From the NCBI RefSeq assembly GCF_009695635.1, contig NZ_VUNN01000022.1:1-38576 (forward strand): DNA of 38,576 nucleotides. Reading direction: 5' to 3'. This DNA comes from Bullifex porci (GTDB lineage Bacteria > Spirochaetota > Spirochaetia > Sphaerochaetales > Sphaerochaetaceae). A model generated the notes under the pieces. That model did not search any database. It saw nothing but the letters and a program-made list of their open reading frames with translations, and had not been told where the DNA came from. The translations under genes were made by a program, and so were the position numbers. Positions 15,093 through 24,117 of the stretch are shown piece after piece (position 1 is the stretch's first letter; each line of letters starts with the position of its first letter).

Positions 15093-16913
15093 TTACCAAT
15101 AAAGAGCTGTTGGATATTTATCACTCTCATTTTTGATAATTACCCTTCCATAGCCTTCAATTAATCCTGCTTTTAATATATCAACCTGGTTAACTATTTC
15201 TTTTGGCCTTGAAATAAGTGTGAAATGATCAAATGAATATGCAATACCTTCTGAACGAGTAAGTACTCTGTTTGAGTCAATTATCCTTATTTCTTCTTCC
15301 TTTATTTCTAGGCTCTTAGTAGAAATAAAAGTAATAATTGCTTCATTAGGATTGAGCCTTTGATCAAGCTTAATTACCTTGCTTTCAAGCTCCTCATTAT
15401 AATGCAAGGAAATAAAACAAGGCTCAACACTAATTCTTGCAGATGAATATATGTATAATTTCTCTTCTCCATTTTCAATTACATTGTTTTTTATTTTACA
15501 GCTAGGATGAAGATGAAATAGAATCTGAGCATCATTTGGCTTATTAGAGAGATATTCATCTACTAGCACAATAATTTCATCTGAAGCTTTAATAATTTTC
15601 CTTCGAATAATTAAGTCTTGATAAGAATAGTTTTCAGCTTGCATTAACTCATAATTGTTTTTTTGTATAAAAATACCTCTAGAGGTTTCACTAATAGCTG
15701 TGTAACTCCATGAACCTTTAGGTAATACAGGGTATCCTTGTTTTAGCATAGGTATGTTGTGAGCTTCAGCACTTTTATAATATAGTCTTTTTTCATTATC
15801 GACATATGTGAATCGACCCGAATCGATGAAGAACGAATTATTTTTACCAGATACATCTATATGAAGTGGAGAAATATGACCATGACCTGAGCCTAGATTG
15901 CCTGTAAACATATGAACCTCAAGCTGAGGTGTTCGAATAATATGGTTGCCACTAGAAATATCTGAATATGAAATAGTGTTACTTTTAATGAGTGTATTAT
16001 TAGGAAGTCCATCAAAGATATTCTCTTCGTTTAAGCCCCTATAGAGTTCTTCATCATTAAATAAGTAAGAAGCAAGTGTTAATAAATCATCTACATTTAT
16101 TTCATCACTATCTCCTAGCAAATAAATGTTTGAATTTCTACTTACCATTTGACTAATAGCTTTAGCCATAGCGTGCGATATATTTAATAAATCCTTTGAA
16201 ACCTTTATATCTGCCTTTCGTGCTTGAAATATTGTATCTAATAGTGCGTGTAGCACCTCTGCTTGGTACATTGGACTTTGCTCCCAATGCATTCCATTTG
16301 CTTCAGTTTGAAAAATAGCTTCCTCTGTTAATCTAGTAAGGGCTAATTGGGCGCATTTTAAATCATCAAAATATAAAGCAATGATAAATAATCCATGATC
16401 CTGTAATACACCCCAATTTGATAGCCTATGAAAGCCTTTATGAGTATTAATTAGTATCTCTTTATGCTCTACAAGTGATTTTTTCATTATCTCTTCTAGT
16501 TGAGAATCTTTTAATAAACCAATACTTCTAAGCCAATTTTCAGGCCTAATTCCAACCTCTAGGCTTCTCCAAGATTCTCCTTTTCTATCAGAATAATTAA
16601 TAAATGAGGAAAAAATAGATTTAAATGTATTTAGATATTTTTGCTCTTTAGTAAGTGCATAGGCCTTAGCAAGATTAAATAAGATACTGTGTCTTGCATA
16701 AGCATAAATCCATTCTGGATCATCTGTTTCTTCAGGAAGCTTATTCCAAAGAGAATGAGAAAATGCTATTGGCGTTATACACCTTTCCATCTCATAGTGT
16801 GCTTTGTGTGTAATATAGCCATGAGTACATTCATCTGCCCATGAAATGATTTCTCGTTTGTCTTTGTCTGATAATAATGAAAGATTTAAATTATTATTTA
16901 TATAAGGGTTCAT
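15093..16913 (-). CDS. Heparinase II/III-family polysaccharide lyase, cytoplasmic
   Basis: This 606-residue protein has an alpha-toroid N-terminal half, with GIRPENWLRSIGLL near residue 125, LSNWGVLQDHGLF near 170 and ANGMHWEQSPMYQAEVLHAL near 215. A C-terminal beta-sandwich half contains GSGHGHISPLHIDVSG followed by FIDSGRFTY and YYKSAEAHNIPML. These are the catalytic and metal-site blocks of PL12/PL21/PL33-like lyases, which cleave uronate-containing glycosaminoglycans by beta-elimination. No signal peptide is visible, unlike secreted heparinases, so it should act on imported oligosaccharides. The exact PL family and substrate (heparan, chondroitin, hyaluronan) cannot be decided here. Its ATG overlaps the regulator stop by four bases, so it is co-expressed with it. 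Confidence 0.85.
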   Translation of the reverse strand: MNPYINNNLNLSLLSDKDKREIISWADECTHGYITHKAHYEMERCITPIAFSHSLWNKLPEETDDPEWIYAYARHSILFNLAKAYALTKEQKYLNTFKSIFSSFINYSDRKGESWRSLEVGIRPENWLRSIGLLKDSQLEEIMKKSLVEHKEILINTHKGFHRLSNWGVLQDHGLFIIALYFDDLKCAQLALTRLTEEAIFQTEANGMHWEQSPMYQAEVLHALLDTIFQARKADIKVSKDLLNISHAMAKAISQMVSRNSNIYLLGDSDEINVDDLLTLASYLFNDEELYRGLNEENIFDGLPNNTLIKSNTISYSDISSGNHIIRTPQLEVHMFTGNLGSGHGHISPLHIDVSGKNNSFFIDSGRFTYVDNEKRLYYKSAEAHNIPMLKQGYPVLPKGSWSYTAISETSRGIFIQKNNYELMQAENYSYQDLIIRRKIIKASDEIIVLVDEYLSNKPNDAQILFHLHPSCKIKNNVIENGEEKLYIYSSARISVEPCFISLHYNEELESKVIKLDQRLNPNEAIITFISTKSLEIKEEEIRIIDSNRVLTRSEGIAYSFDHFTLISRPKEIVNQVDILKAGLIEGYGRVIIKNESDKYPTALYW

Positions 16914-19012
16914 TTACTATCCTTTATAATTTTTTCAGCATATAGCTTTGGTGTTATCCCCACGTATTTAGAAAATACTCGAATAAATGTATTCGCAGAA
17001 GTAAAGCCTAGCTGGAGACTTAAGGCTGAAATCTTTATTTCAGGATCGTCTTCAATAGCTTTACATGCCTTTGAGATTTTTAATCTATTCAAATAGCTTT
17101 TAAAGTTTTCATTTGATAGCTGGCTAAAAAGCTGTGAACAATATTTTGGGGTTAAGTTGAATTCGTTTGCAAGGTCAATTAGCATTATGTTTTCTGTACA
17201 GTGCTCATTAATGTAATCCTTCATTTGCTTTAATGTATCAGATTCCTCAAGTACCTCTTTTTCTCTATTTGATTGCATTGCTTTTGCTAATATTGATCTA
17301 ACTCGCTTGAGTGTCTTATCTGGGTCTGAGTTTGAATATAGCTCTGACCAATCAATAGATTCCCCAAATAGCTCCTCAGGGGTAGTTCTTAGCTCTTGGA
17401 AATAACGAATTACTATTCCAATCATTGTAAAGGTAAAACGTTTATATTCTTCAAAAGAAATATTGGTATTTCTTTCAACTACATTATCAAATATTGATAG
17501 TGCTTCAGGAGAGGATGCAAGTAGGGCTGTAATAAGCTTATTGAACTCTGAAAGTGGGAAAACAATGTGTTTTTCCTCTCCCTTAACGTCATCCTCTGTT
17601 AATATTGTTTTGTTTCTAAATCGATAACGGTAAGAGAGAATATCACTAGCTCTCTTATAGCTCTTTGATATTGTTTGATAACCCTTATTAGTTGATGAAA
17701 GAGCGCATCTAAGCTCTATTTTTTCATTTAATGAGAATGAGAAGCTTTTTAAGGTTTCTGTTAGGTTATTCTTTGAGCTTTCACTATTATCTGCTTTTGC
17801 AACTATTGCAGATTCAATAAAGTTCATTCGAACAAAATGAACATGAGGAAATTGCTTAGAAAAGTTATCAAGCTTAGCAAATAGTAGGTTTAATTCTTCT
17901 TCACTACATTCAAACATAACTGCAGCAACTGTAAAGTATGAGCTTTCATCGTTATCAGCTGTAATGTAAGGAACACCTCTTAAAAAGGCTCTGTACTTCT
18001 GCTGCTCTGAAAGCATTTTCTGTTCTTTTAAAGCATCCTCTAGCTCTAAAGATAATGTTTCAATTTGCTTACAATGCTCTGTTATTAATTCAAATTCATC
18101 CTTAACATCTTCACCCTCAGTTACCTTTGAAATAGTCTCTCCAACAGGCTTATATAGCTTTTGAGCTAATAGATATGAAGTTACAATTGATATAAACACA
18201 AATACTATTGCACAGAAAATAATAAGAATATTTATAGAAGTAATAGTAGGCTCTTTATATGCAAATATAACAGAAAAACCCAAATCAGAGAAAGAGTCAA
18301 CAACACAATGATAGCCTGAAATTGAGGATTCTGTACCATCGGGTGTCCATTTTAATTCATTTATACTATTTTCAAACTTTTCAGAACTAGAGATTGTAAT
18401 ATCTCTAGTTTGATCATGGATGCAATATTCATAGTCTTTATTATTTACCATTTCGTCTGGAAGTCGAAATGTTGATAAGAATGTCAAAGTGGCATCATTA
18501 ACTCGTCTATTAGTAACAAGAAGTAGTGAATTATTCTTATGAGATCTATAAATACCAGGAATAAATACTCCGTCTTTTAGAATTTCATCATCGGGTGAGA
18601 AGGAAGAAGAGTTTTTCTGTATTGTTCCATCAGATGAGATTACAAAGGACTTCGGATCTTGGTTAGTAATGCTTATTGTATAATCTAAATAATCTTGGAA
18701 TGTAGTTTCTTCTCTAGTTGCATGATAAAGCTTTAATGAGTAGAAATAATAGTTTGGGTCACCCCATTCACTATCAGCCCACTGGGATACATTTTCATTT
18801 GCTACTAGTCGATTAATTGAATCCTTAATATATGAAAGAGTTCCTCTTAATAGCTCTCTTTGGGTCATAAGAGCAGAGCTCATTATTTGCTCTTCTCTAG
18901 CATTAAAATTTTTAATAGTAAGTATTGCAACAATTATTAATACAAGTGAAAGGACTACTGCAATGATGCTAAATATTTTTACTATTCTTAAATAATATGT
19001 CCCCTTTTTCAT
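16910..19012 (-). CDS. Membrane-spanning AraC-family transcriptional regulator
   Basis: This 700-residue regulator has a membrane segment at residues ~10-32 (IVKIFSIIAVVLSLVLIIVA), an extracytoplasmic sensor domain of about 220 residues and a second membrane segment near 257-282 (ILIIFCAIVFVFISIVTSYLL). A cytoplasmic linker region follows, then a C-terminal AraC double helix-turn-helix (MLIDLANEFNLTPKYCSQLF and ISALSLQLGFTSANTFIRVF). One-protein sensors of this layout are common beside Lpl-type ABC transporters and polysaccharide genes in Firmicutes and spirochaetes. It probably senses an oligosaccharide outside and controls the divergent transporter operon. It precedes the lyase in one transcript. 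A 180-bp region separates it from the transporter genes. Confidence 0.88.
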   Translation of the reverse strand: MKKGTYYLRIVKIFSIIAVVLSLVLIIVAILTIKNFNAREEQIMSSALMTQRELLRGTLSYIKDSINRLVANENVSQWADSEWGDPNYYFYSLKLYHATREETTFQDYLDYTISITNQDPKSFVISSDGTIQKNSSSFSPDDEILKDGVFIPGIYRSHKNNSLLLVTNRRVNDATLTFLSTFRLPDEMVNNKDYEYCIHDQTRDITISSSEKFENSINELKWTPDGTESSISGYHCVVDSFSDLGFSVIFAYKEPTITSINILIIFCAIVFVFISIVTSYLLAQKLYKPVGETISKVTEGEDVKDEFELITEHCKQIETLSLELEDALKEQKMLSEQQKYRAFLRGVPYITADNDESSYFTVAAVMFECSEEELNLLFAKLDNFSKQFPHVHFVRMNFIESAIVAKADNSESSKNNLTETLKSFSFSLNEKIELRCALSSTNKGYQTISKSYKRASDILSYRYRFRNKTILTEDDVKGEEKHIVFPLSEFNKLITALLASSPEALSIFDNVVERNTNISFEEYKRFTFTMIGIVIRYFQELRTTPEELFGESIDWSELYSNSDPDKTLKRVRSILAKAMQSNREKEVLEESDTLKQMKDYINEHCTENIMLIDLANEFNLTPKYCSQLFSQLSNENFKSYLNRLKISKACKAIEDDPEIKISALSLQLGFTSANTFIRVFSKYVGITPKLYAEKIIKDSK

Positions 19013-19085
19013 ATTCTTAATAATTTTCAGCCATTTTTTTTCATATGTCGAGAAAAACTTGTCACCTTTTTTCCTTTTTCATCTT

Positions 19086-19110
19086 CATTTTTCCTGTTTT
19101 CGGAAAATTG
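19086..19110. promoter_or_regulatory. Candidate operator in the divergent promoter region
   Basis: CATTTTTCC (19086-19094) and GGAAAATTG (19102-19110) are inverted copies (8 of 9 positions) around a 7-base centre. They lie in the middle of the 180-bp gap between the regulator and the transporter operon. It is the most symmetric element there and a plausible site for the AraC-type regulator, although those usually prefer direct repeats. Confidence 0.3.
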
Positions 19111-19192
19111 GATATTACTTGAGAAAAAGAACGATATACAGAATTTAAAAACGCACTTTAGACTGTCTTTGACAATTTGAGGAGGAAGTGAA

Positions 19193-20131
19193 ATGAAAAA
19201 AAAGGATGAGCTCATTGTTCGCCGTGATGTTTCATTAGCAAAAAGGCTTTATAAGTGTTGGCCTTTGTATGTGTTCTTACTCCCAGGATTAATATGGTAC
19301 ATCATGTTCTGCTACAAGCCAATGATTGGTCTTAGAATGGCTTTTTATGATTACAACATATTTAGAGGATTTTCTGGAAGTAAATTTGTTGGGTTAGAAA
19401 ATTTCAAAATCTATATGTCTAGTCCAGACTTTGGAAGAACTTTAAAAAACACTCTTATGATAGCAGTATGGCAGATGGTAATATGTTTCCCAGTTCCTGT
19501 TATATTAGCAATCTTAATTACTGAGATGAAGAGTAAGATTGTCTCAAAGATGGTACAAACAATTTCATTCTTACCACACTTTATTTCAACAGTAGTAGTT
19601 TGTGGTATGGTTGTTAACTTCCTATCTCCAAGTACAGGTATTATCAATATGATTCTTGGAAAATTTGGAATTGAAGCAAAGTATTTCATGGTTTACCCTC
19701 AGTACTTTAGACCAATTTATACAATTATGACTCTTTGGCAGACTGCAGGCTTTAATGCAATTGTTTATATTGCTGCATTAATGGGAATTGACCCTCAGCT
19801 ATATGAAGCTGCAATCGTTGATGGTGCTGGAAGATGGAGAAGAATTATTAATATCACTATTCCAGGTATCATTCCTACTGTAGTAACAATGTTTATTATG
19901 AATATTGGTAAGATGGTTAAGGTTGGATATGAATCAATCCTTCTACTCTACGAACCATCAACATACGCAACAGCCGATGTAATTTCAACATACTCCTTCC
20001 GAATGGGTATTCAGAATGGTGACTATGGTGTTGCTACAGCAGCGGGTCTTTTTGAAGCAGTTATCGCACTTATCTTAGTTGTCGCAGCTAACAAGGTTAG
20101 TAAGCGTCTTACTGAGACAGCACTTTGGTAA
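19193..20131 (+). CDS. ABC transporter permease, LplB type (oligosaccharide uptake)
   Basis: This 312-residue integral membrane protein has about six hydrophobic helices, starting with PLYVFLLPGLIWYIMFCY. The permease signature that docks the ATPase is at about residues 205-225 (YEAAIVDGAGRWRRIINIT). LplB-type permeases pair with LplC-type ones and use large solute-binding proteins for complex glycan oligosaccharides. The ATG has GAGGAGG 6-7 bases upstream and is the first gene of the rightward operon. The next permease starts 12 bases after its stop. Confidence 0.92.
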   Translation: MKKKDELIVRRDVSLAKRLYKCWPLYVFLLPGLIWYIMFCYKPMIGLRMAFYDYNIFRGFSGSKFVGLENFKIYMSSPDFGRTLKNTLMIAVWQMVICFPVPVILAILITEMKSKIVSKMVQTISFLPHFISTVVVCGMVVNFLSPSTGIINMILGKFGIEAKYFMVYPQYFRPIYTIMTLWQTAGFNAIVYIAALMGIDPQLYEAAIVDGAGRWRRIINITIPGIIPTVVTMFIMNIGKMVKVGYESILLLYEPSTYATADVISTYSFRMGIQNGDYGVATAAGLFEAVIALILVVAANKVSKRLTETALW

Positions 20132-20143
20132 GGGGGAATAGAG

Positions 20144-21064
20144 ATGAAAAAAGCAACTGCAATAAGACAAAATGGGAAAAATGCAGGTATTAAAATCCAA
20201 AGTAAAAGTGAAAAGATATTTGATGCAGCATTAAATGTTTTTGGTGTAATACTTGTAGCTATCATTCTGTATCCTATCTACTATGTATTTATCGCTTCTA
20301 TATCAAGACCTCTCCCTGTAGAAAATGGTTCTGTTATCTTAGCACCTGTTGGAGTTACTCTTGAGTCTTATAGACAGGCATTAAAGACTCCATATTTAGG
20401 TACAGCATTGCTTAATAGCCTTTACTATACCTTTGGTGGTGTATTAGTTAATATGGTTTTCTCAACTACAATGGCTTATGCACTTTCAAAAAAGCGCTTA
20501 GTAGGAAGAAAGATTTTTACATTATTTACAGTTTTCACAATGTGGTTTAGCGCAGGTATCATTCCTCTCTATATGACATTCCGTGATTTCCATATGCTCA
20601 ATACACGCTCTGCAATTTTGTTTGGCTTTGCAATGAATACTTACAATATGATTATTCTCAAGAGCTTCTTTGAACAGGTTCCAGAGTCACTTGAAGAGGC
20701 GGCATTTATTGATGGTGCTAGTGATTTTAGAATTTTCTCACAAATATATTTGCCACTATCAAAGCCTGCTTTAGCAACTGTTGGTTTGTTCTATGCTGTA
20801 AATAGATGGAATGGTTACTTCTGGCCAATGAACCTTTTAACAGATGACTCTAAAGTTCCACTACAGGTACTTTTAAAGAAGCTTCTTGTTGATAAGGTAA
20901 AGAATGAAATGGAAAGTGCAATCATTACTTCTGCATCCCTTTCAAGCCAGACAACTACAATTTATGCGCTTATTATTATCGCAATTATTCCGATGGCAAT
21001 CGTCTATCCGTTTGTACAAAAGTACTTCAAGACTGGTTTAACTATCGGAGCAAATAAAGGTTAA
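20144..21064 (+). CDS. ABC transporter permease, LplC/YtcP type
   Basis: This 306-residue permease has a first membrane helix at AALNVFGVILVAIILYPIYY and about five further ones. The docking loop reads LEEAAFIDGASDFRIFSQIY, followed by LPLSKPALATVGLFYAVNRW, which is typical of the CUT1 family LplC/YtcP group. It forms the heterodimeric channel with the preceding LplB-type protein. GGGGGA lies upstream of the ATG. No nucleotide-binding subunit is encoded in the window, so a shared ATPase such as MsmX/UgpC must be supplied from elsewhere; that is family knowledge. Confidence 0.92.
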   Translation: MKKATAIRQNGKNAGIKIQSKSEKIFDAALNVFGVILVAIILYPIYYVFIASISRPLPVENGSVILAPVGVTLESYRQALKTPYLGTALLNSLYYTFGGVLVNMVFSTTMAYALSKKRLVGRKIFTLFTVFTMWFSAGIIPLYMTFRDFHMLNTRSAILFGFAMNTYNMIILKSFFEQVPESLEEAAFIDGASDFRIFSQIYLPLSKPALATVGLFYAVNRWNGYFWPMNLLTDDSKVPLQVLLKKLLVDKVKNEMESAIITSASLSSQTTTIYALIIIAIIPMAIVYPFVQKYFKTGLTIGANKG

Positions 21065-21084
21065 TATCAAAGGAGGATATTATT

Positions 21085-22692
21085 ATGAAAAAGACAATTA
21101 TCATTATGCTCGCACTCCTCGCTCTATGTACTCCTATTTTTGCAGGTGGTCAGAGTGAGAATACAGCAGCAAAACCAACTGCTAGTATCGCACCAACTTT
21201 AAATGCAGATGGTTCCTTCCATCTTCCTATTGTTGATTCTCCAAAAGAATTCACAATTTTCTTAAACTTCAACAATATGCCATTTGATAGCAATTGGAAG
21301 GTTTGGAAGAAGCTTGCTGCTGATACAAATGTTAGCTTCAAGAGTGTAATTAGCCAATCAAACTCAAACGAGACTGAAGCTTATAACCTTATGCTTTCAT
21401 CAGGTAATCTTGCAGATGTTATCGGTTATGTTTCAACTGCTGATCTTGAAAGCCTTGGTCGTGATGGTGGTCTTATCCCACTTAATGATTTAATTGATGA
21501 ATATGCACCAAATATCAAGAAGATGATGGAAGATGATCCTAAGTTCGCACAATATGCAACATCTACAGATGGTAACATCTACTTCATTCCTAAGAACCAG
21601 GGTCTTAAGGCTGCTGAATATTGGTGGATTAGAAATGACTGGCTCCAGAAGCTTGGTCTTGAGGTTCCAACAACAATAGATGAGTTTGAGGCTGTTATGT
21701 ATGCTTTCAGAAACAATGACCCAAACGGTAATGGTGTAAAGGATGAAATTCCTCTCTTCGATAGAGCTGGATGGAAGATGCCTGAAGAATACCTTTACCT
21801 CTTTGATAGCTCAACAGGCTTCTACACAAGAAATGGTGTTGTAGAATTCGAGCCTCTTGAAGAAAACTTCAGATATGGTGTTAGAAAGCTTATCCAGTGG
21901 TATAAGGATGGTATCTTAGATCCAGAAATCTTTACTCGTGGTAATAAGAGCCGTGACGTACTCCTTGCAGCAAACATCGGTGGTTGTACACATGACTGGG
22001 TATCTACAAGTGAATACAATGTAAAGCTTGCAAAGGAAATTCCTGGTCTTGAGATGATTGCTATTGCACCTCCTGCTGACCAGAATGGTGTTGTAAAAGA
22101 AAGAACAGAAAGATTCCCAGGTGTAGGTTGGGGTATTTCTTCAGCATGTAAGGATCCTGTAACAGTAATTAAGTTCTTCGATTATCTCTTCTCAGAGGCA
22201 GGTTCTGCTCTCATGAACTGGGGTATTGAAGGTGAAGAATACTATGTTGATGAAAATGGTAATAAGAAATTCTATGATTCAGTTCTCCATGGTTCACAGT
22301 CTGTAGTTGGTTACCTCAGATCAATTGGTGCTCTCTATCGTGTAGGTTTCAACCAGGATGGTGGTTATGAGCTTGCAAGTATGAACAAGTGGGGCTTCGC
22401 AGCAAGTGAACTCTATGAAGGTCATCCAGAGTGGTTCCTTTCTGATCAGCCACCTTACTCAGATGGTGAGCTTGATATGAAGTATCAGCCAGATGATGAA
22501 GCTCGCTATAAGAGAATTATGAATAACATCAAGCCATATGTTGAAGAGAAGTTCCAGTCATGGATTATCGGTACAGCTGATTTTGAAGCTGATTACGATA
22601 AGTTTATTAGTGAACTCCACTCAAGAGGTATTGATGAAGCAATTGCTATCAACCAGAAAGCTTATGACTACTACATGAGCGCAGGTAAATAA
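21085..22692 (+). CDS. Extracellular solute-binding protein of the LplA type
   Basis: This 535-residue protein has a signal peptide (MKKTIIIMLALLALCTPIFA) and a mature N-terminus starting GGQSENTAAK. The length and the blocks LGLEVPTTIDEFEAVMYAFR and NDPNGNGVKDEIPLF mark the large LplA-type binding proteins that capture oligosaccharides for LplBC permeases. The cysteine in the signal region lacks a good lipobox, so signal peptidase I cleavage after IFA looks more likely, as in many spirochaete relatives. It has AGGAGG upstream. A strong hairpin immediately after the stop may protect its message and raise its level relative to the enzymes downstream. Confidence 0.92.
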   Translation: MKKTIIIMLALLALCTPIFAGGQSENTAAKPTASIAPTLNADGSFHLPIVDSPKEFTIFLNFNNMPFDSNWKVWKKLAADTNVSFKSVISQSNSNETEAYNLMLSSGNLADVIGYVSTADLESLGRDGGLIPLNDLIDEYAPNIKKMMEDDPKFAQYATSTDGNIYFIPKNQGLKAAEYWWIRNDWLQKLGLEVPTTIDEFEAVMYAFRNNDPNGNGVKDEIPLFDRAGWKMPEEYLYLFDSSTGFYTRNGVVEFEPLEENFRYGVRKLIQWYKDGILDPEIFTRGNKSRDVLLAANIGGCTHDWVSTSEYNVKLAKEIPGLEMIAIAPPADQNGVVKERTERFPGVGWGISSACKDPVTVIKFFDYLFSEAGSALMNWGIEGEEYYVDENGNKKFYDSVLHGSQSVVGYLRSIGALYRVGFNQDGGYELASMNKWGFAASELYEGHPEWFLSDQPPYSDGELDMKYQPDDEARYKRIMNNIKPYVEEKFQSWIIGTADFEADYDKFISELHSRGIDEAIAINQKAYDYYMSAGK

Positions 22693-22701
22693 TAAAATAA
22701 T

Positions 22702-22725
22702 GATGTGGGGATTTTTCCCCACATC
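22702..22725 (+). other. 10-bp perfect hairpin after the solute-binding protein gene
   Basis: GATGTGGGGA and TCCCCACATC pair perfectly around TTTT. No T-run follows and the next gene's ribosome-binding site comes 6 bases later. It is most likely a 3'-stabilising or partial-termination element that lets the binding protein be made in excess over the downstream enzymes. Confidence 0.75.
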
Positions 22726-22743
22726 CCTGAAAGGAGAAAAGGA

Positions 22744-24117
22744 ATGAAGAATTTACTTTATGTCTTTGCAGATCAATGGCGATATCATGCATTTGGCTTT
22801 TCTAAGGAGGATAGTGTAGCTACCCCTAATATGGATGCTTTTGCCTCATCATCCCTTTTCTGCTCTCAGGCTGTAAGCACATATCCATTGTGTTCGCCTC
22901 ATAGGGCAGCTTTAATCACAGGAAAGCACCCTTTAAATTTGGGTTTCTGGACAAACTGTAAAATTGGATTACGTGACCACATACATTTAGAGAGCAATGA
23001 AATAACAATTAGTGATGTTCTTCATGATAATGGTTACTTTAATGGCTATATTGGTAAGTGGCACCTTGATTCATCAGAGATGAACTATTCTCAAAGCCCT
23101 AAATCAGGAGCTGCTAATTGGGATGCCTTTACTCCAAAGGGAGAGAGAAGACACAATATAGATTATTGGTACTCATATGGTGCTTATGATAACCATACAA
23201 AGCCACACTATTGGCAGGATAGTGATGATATGGTTGTTGTTGATAAGTGGTCACCTGAGCATGAAACAGATAAAGCAATAGAGTTCTTTGAAGCAAGACC
23301 AAAGGATAAGCCTTTTTCTCTGTTTATCTCTTGGAACCCTCCTCATCCTCCATATGATAAGGTCCCTCAAAGACTATTAGATATGTATCCTGAAGAAAGT
23401 ATTGTCTTTAGAAAAAACGTTCCTCAGGAGATGAGAGAGAACAGTGATTACACCTTAAAGTGGAGAGAATACTATGCCGCTATTACAGGACTTGATGAGC
23501 AGTTTAAAAGATTAATTGATTATTTAAAGGAAAATAATCTATATGATAACACGATTGTAGTGCTATCTGCTGATCATGGTGATTGCATGGGCTCTCATGG
23601 TCTTTATGGAAAGAATATCTACTATGAAGAGTCTGTTAGGATTCCTCTAGTTATTCATGATCCTGATACAAAATGTGGTATCTACGATGGCATATTAACG
23701 AGTGAAGACCATATGCCAACTATTTTAGATATGCTAGGTATAGCAATTCCTGAAAGTGTAGAGGGTAAAAGCCATTTAGCTGCAATAAATGGTGGCGAAA
23801 GAGTTAGGTTATACTCAGAGCATTTAATGATTCCTGGTATGCCTGAGCTTGTTAATCCTTTCCTTGAGAAGGGCCTTGATAATAGAGCCTTTGGTTGGCG
23901 TGCTATTCGAGATGAAAGGTATACATATGTAGTTGATAATGGAGTAATTCCTGGTGAGGAGCAGAAGAGATTTATCTTTGATAATCAAGAGGACCCATAT
24001 CAAATGCATAAAGAGAAATTAGATAAGTGTGATAAGAGAGCTATTAAATATGACTTAATGCTAAAAAACGAGTTTAAAAAGAGTCATGATAACTTTCTTT
24101 TGGGGAGGCAAATATGA
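22744..24117 (+). CDS. Cytoplasmic type I sulfatase (Cys-type), first copy
   Basis: This 457-residue S1-family sulfatase hydrolyses sulfate esters, here probably on glycan sugars. The N-terminus LLYVFADQWRYHAFGF carries the metal-binding Asp, and the formylglycine site is CSPHR at Cys50 (YPLCSPHRAALITG). Further blocks are YIGKWHLDSS, WNPPHPPYDKVP and the metal site SADHGDCMGSHGLYGK. The cysteine form needs an anaerobic radical-SAM maturase, which is encoded at the end of the same operon. There is no signal peptide, so the substrate must be imported first. I start at 22744 because AAAGGAG lies just upstream; an ORF extension runs into the preceding hairpin. The positional specificity (2-, 4- or 6-sulfate) cannot be read from sequence alone. 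Confidence 0.92.
   Translation: MKNLLYVFADQWRYHAFGFSKEDSVATPNMDAFASSSLFCSQAVSTYPLCSPHRAALITGKHPLNLGFWTNCKIGLRDHIHLESNEITISDVLHDNGYFNGYIGKWHLDSSEMNYSQSPKSGAANWDAFTPKGERRHNIDYWYSYGAYDNHTKPHYWQDSDDMVVVDKWSPEHETDKAIEFFEARPKDKPFSLFISWNPPHPPYDKVPQRLLDMYPEESIVFRKNVPQEMRENSDYTLKWREYYAAITGLDEQFKRLIDYLKENNLYDNTIVVLSADHGDCMGSHGLYGKNIYYEESVRIPLVIHDPDTKCGIYDGILTSEDHMPTILDMLGIAIPESVEGKSHLAAINGGERVRLYSEHLMIPGMPELVNPFLEKGLDNRAFGWRAIRDERYTYVVDNGVIPGEEQKRFIFDNQEDPYQMHKEKLDKCDKRAIKYDLMLKNEFKKSHDNFLLGRQI

Noticed and set aside
21085-22692. Solute-binding protein as a lipoprotein
   Set aside because: The only cysteine near the signal peptide end (LLALC) is a poor lipobox and is followed by a good AXA-type site (IFA before GGQ).
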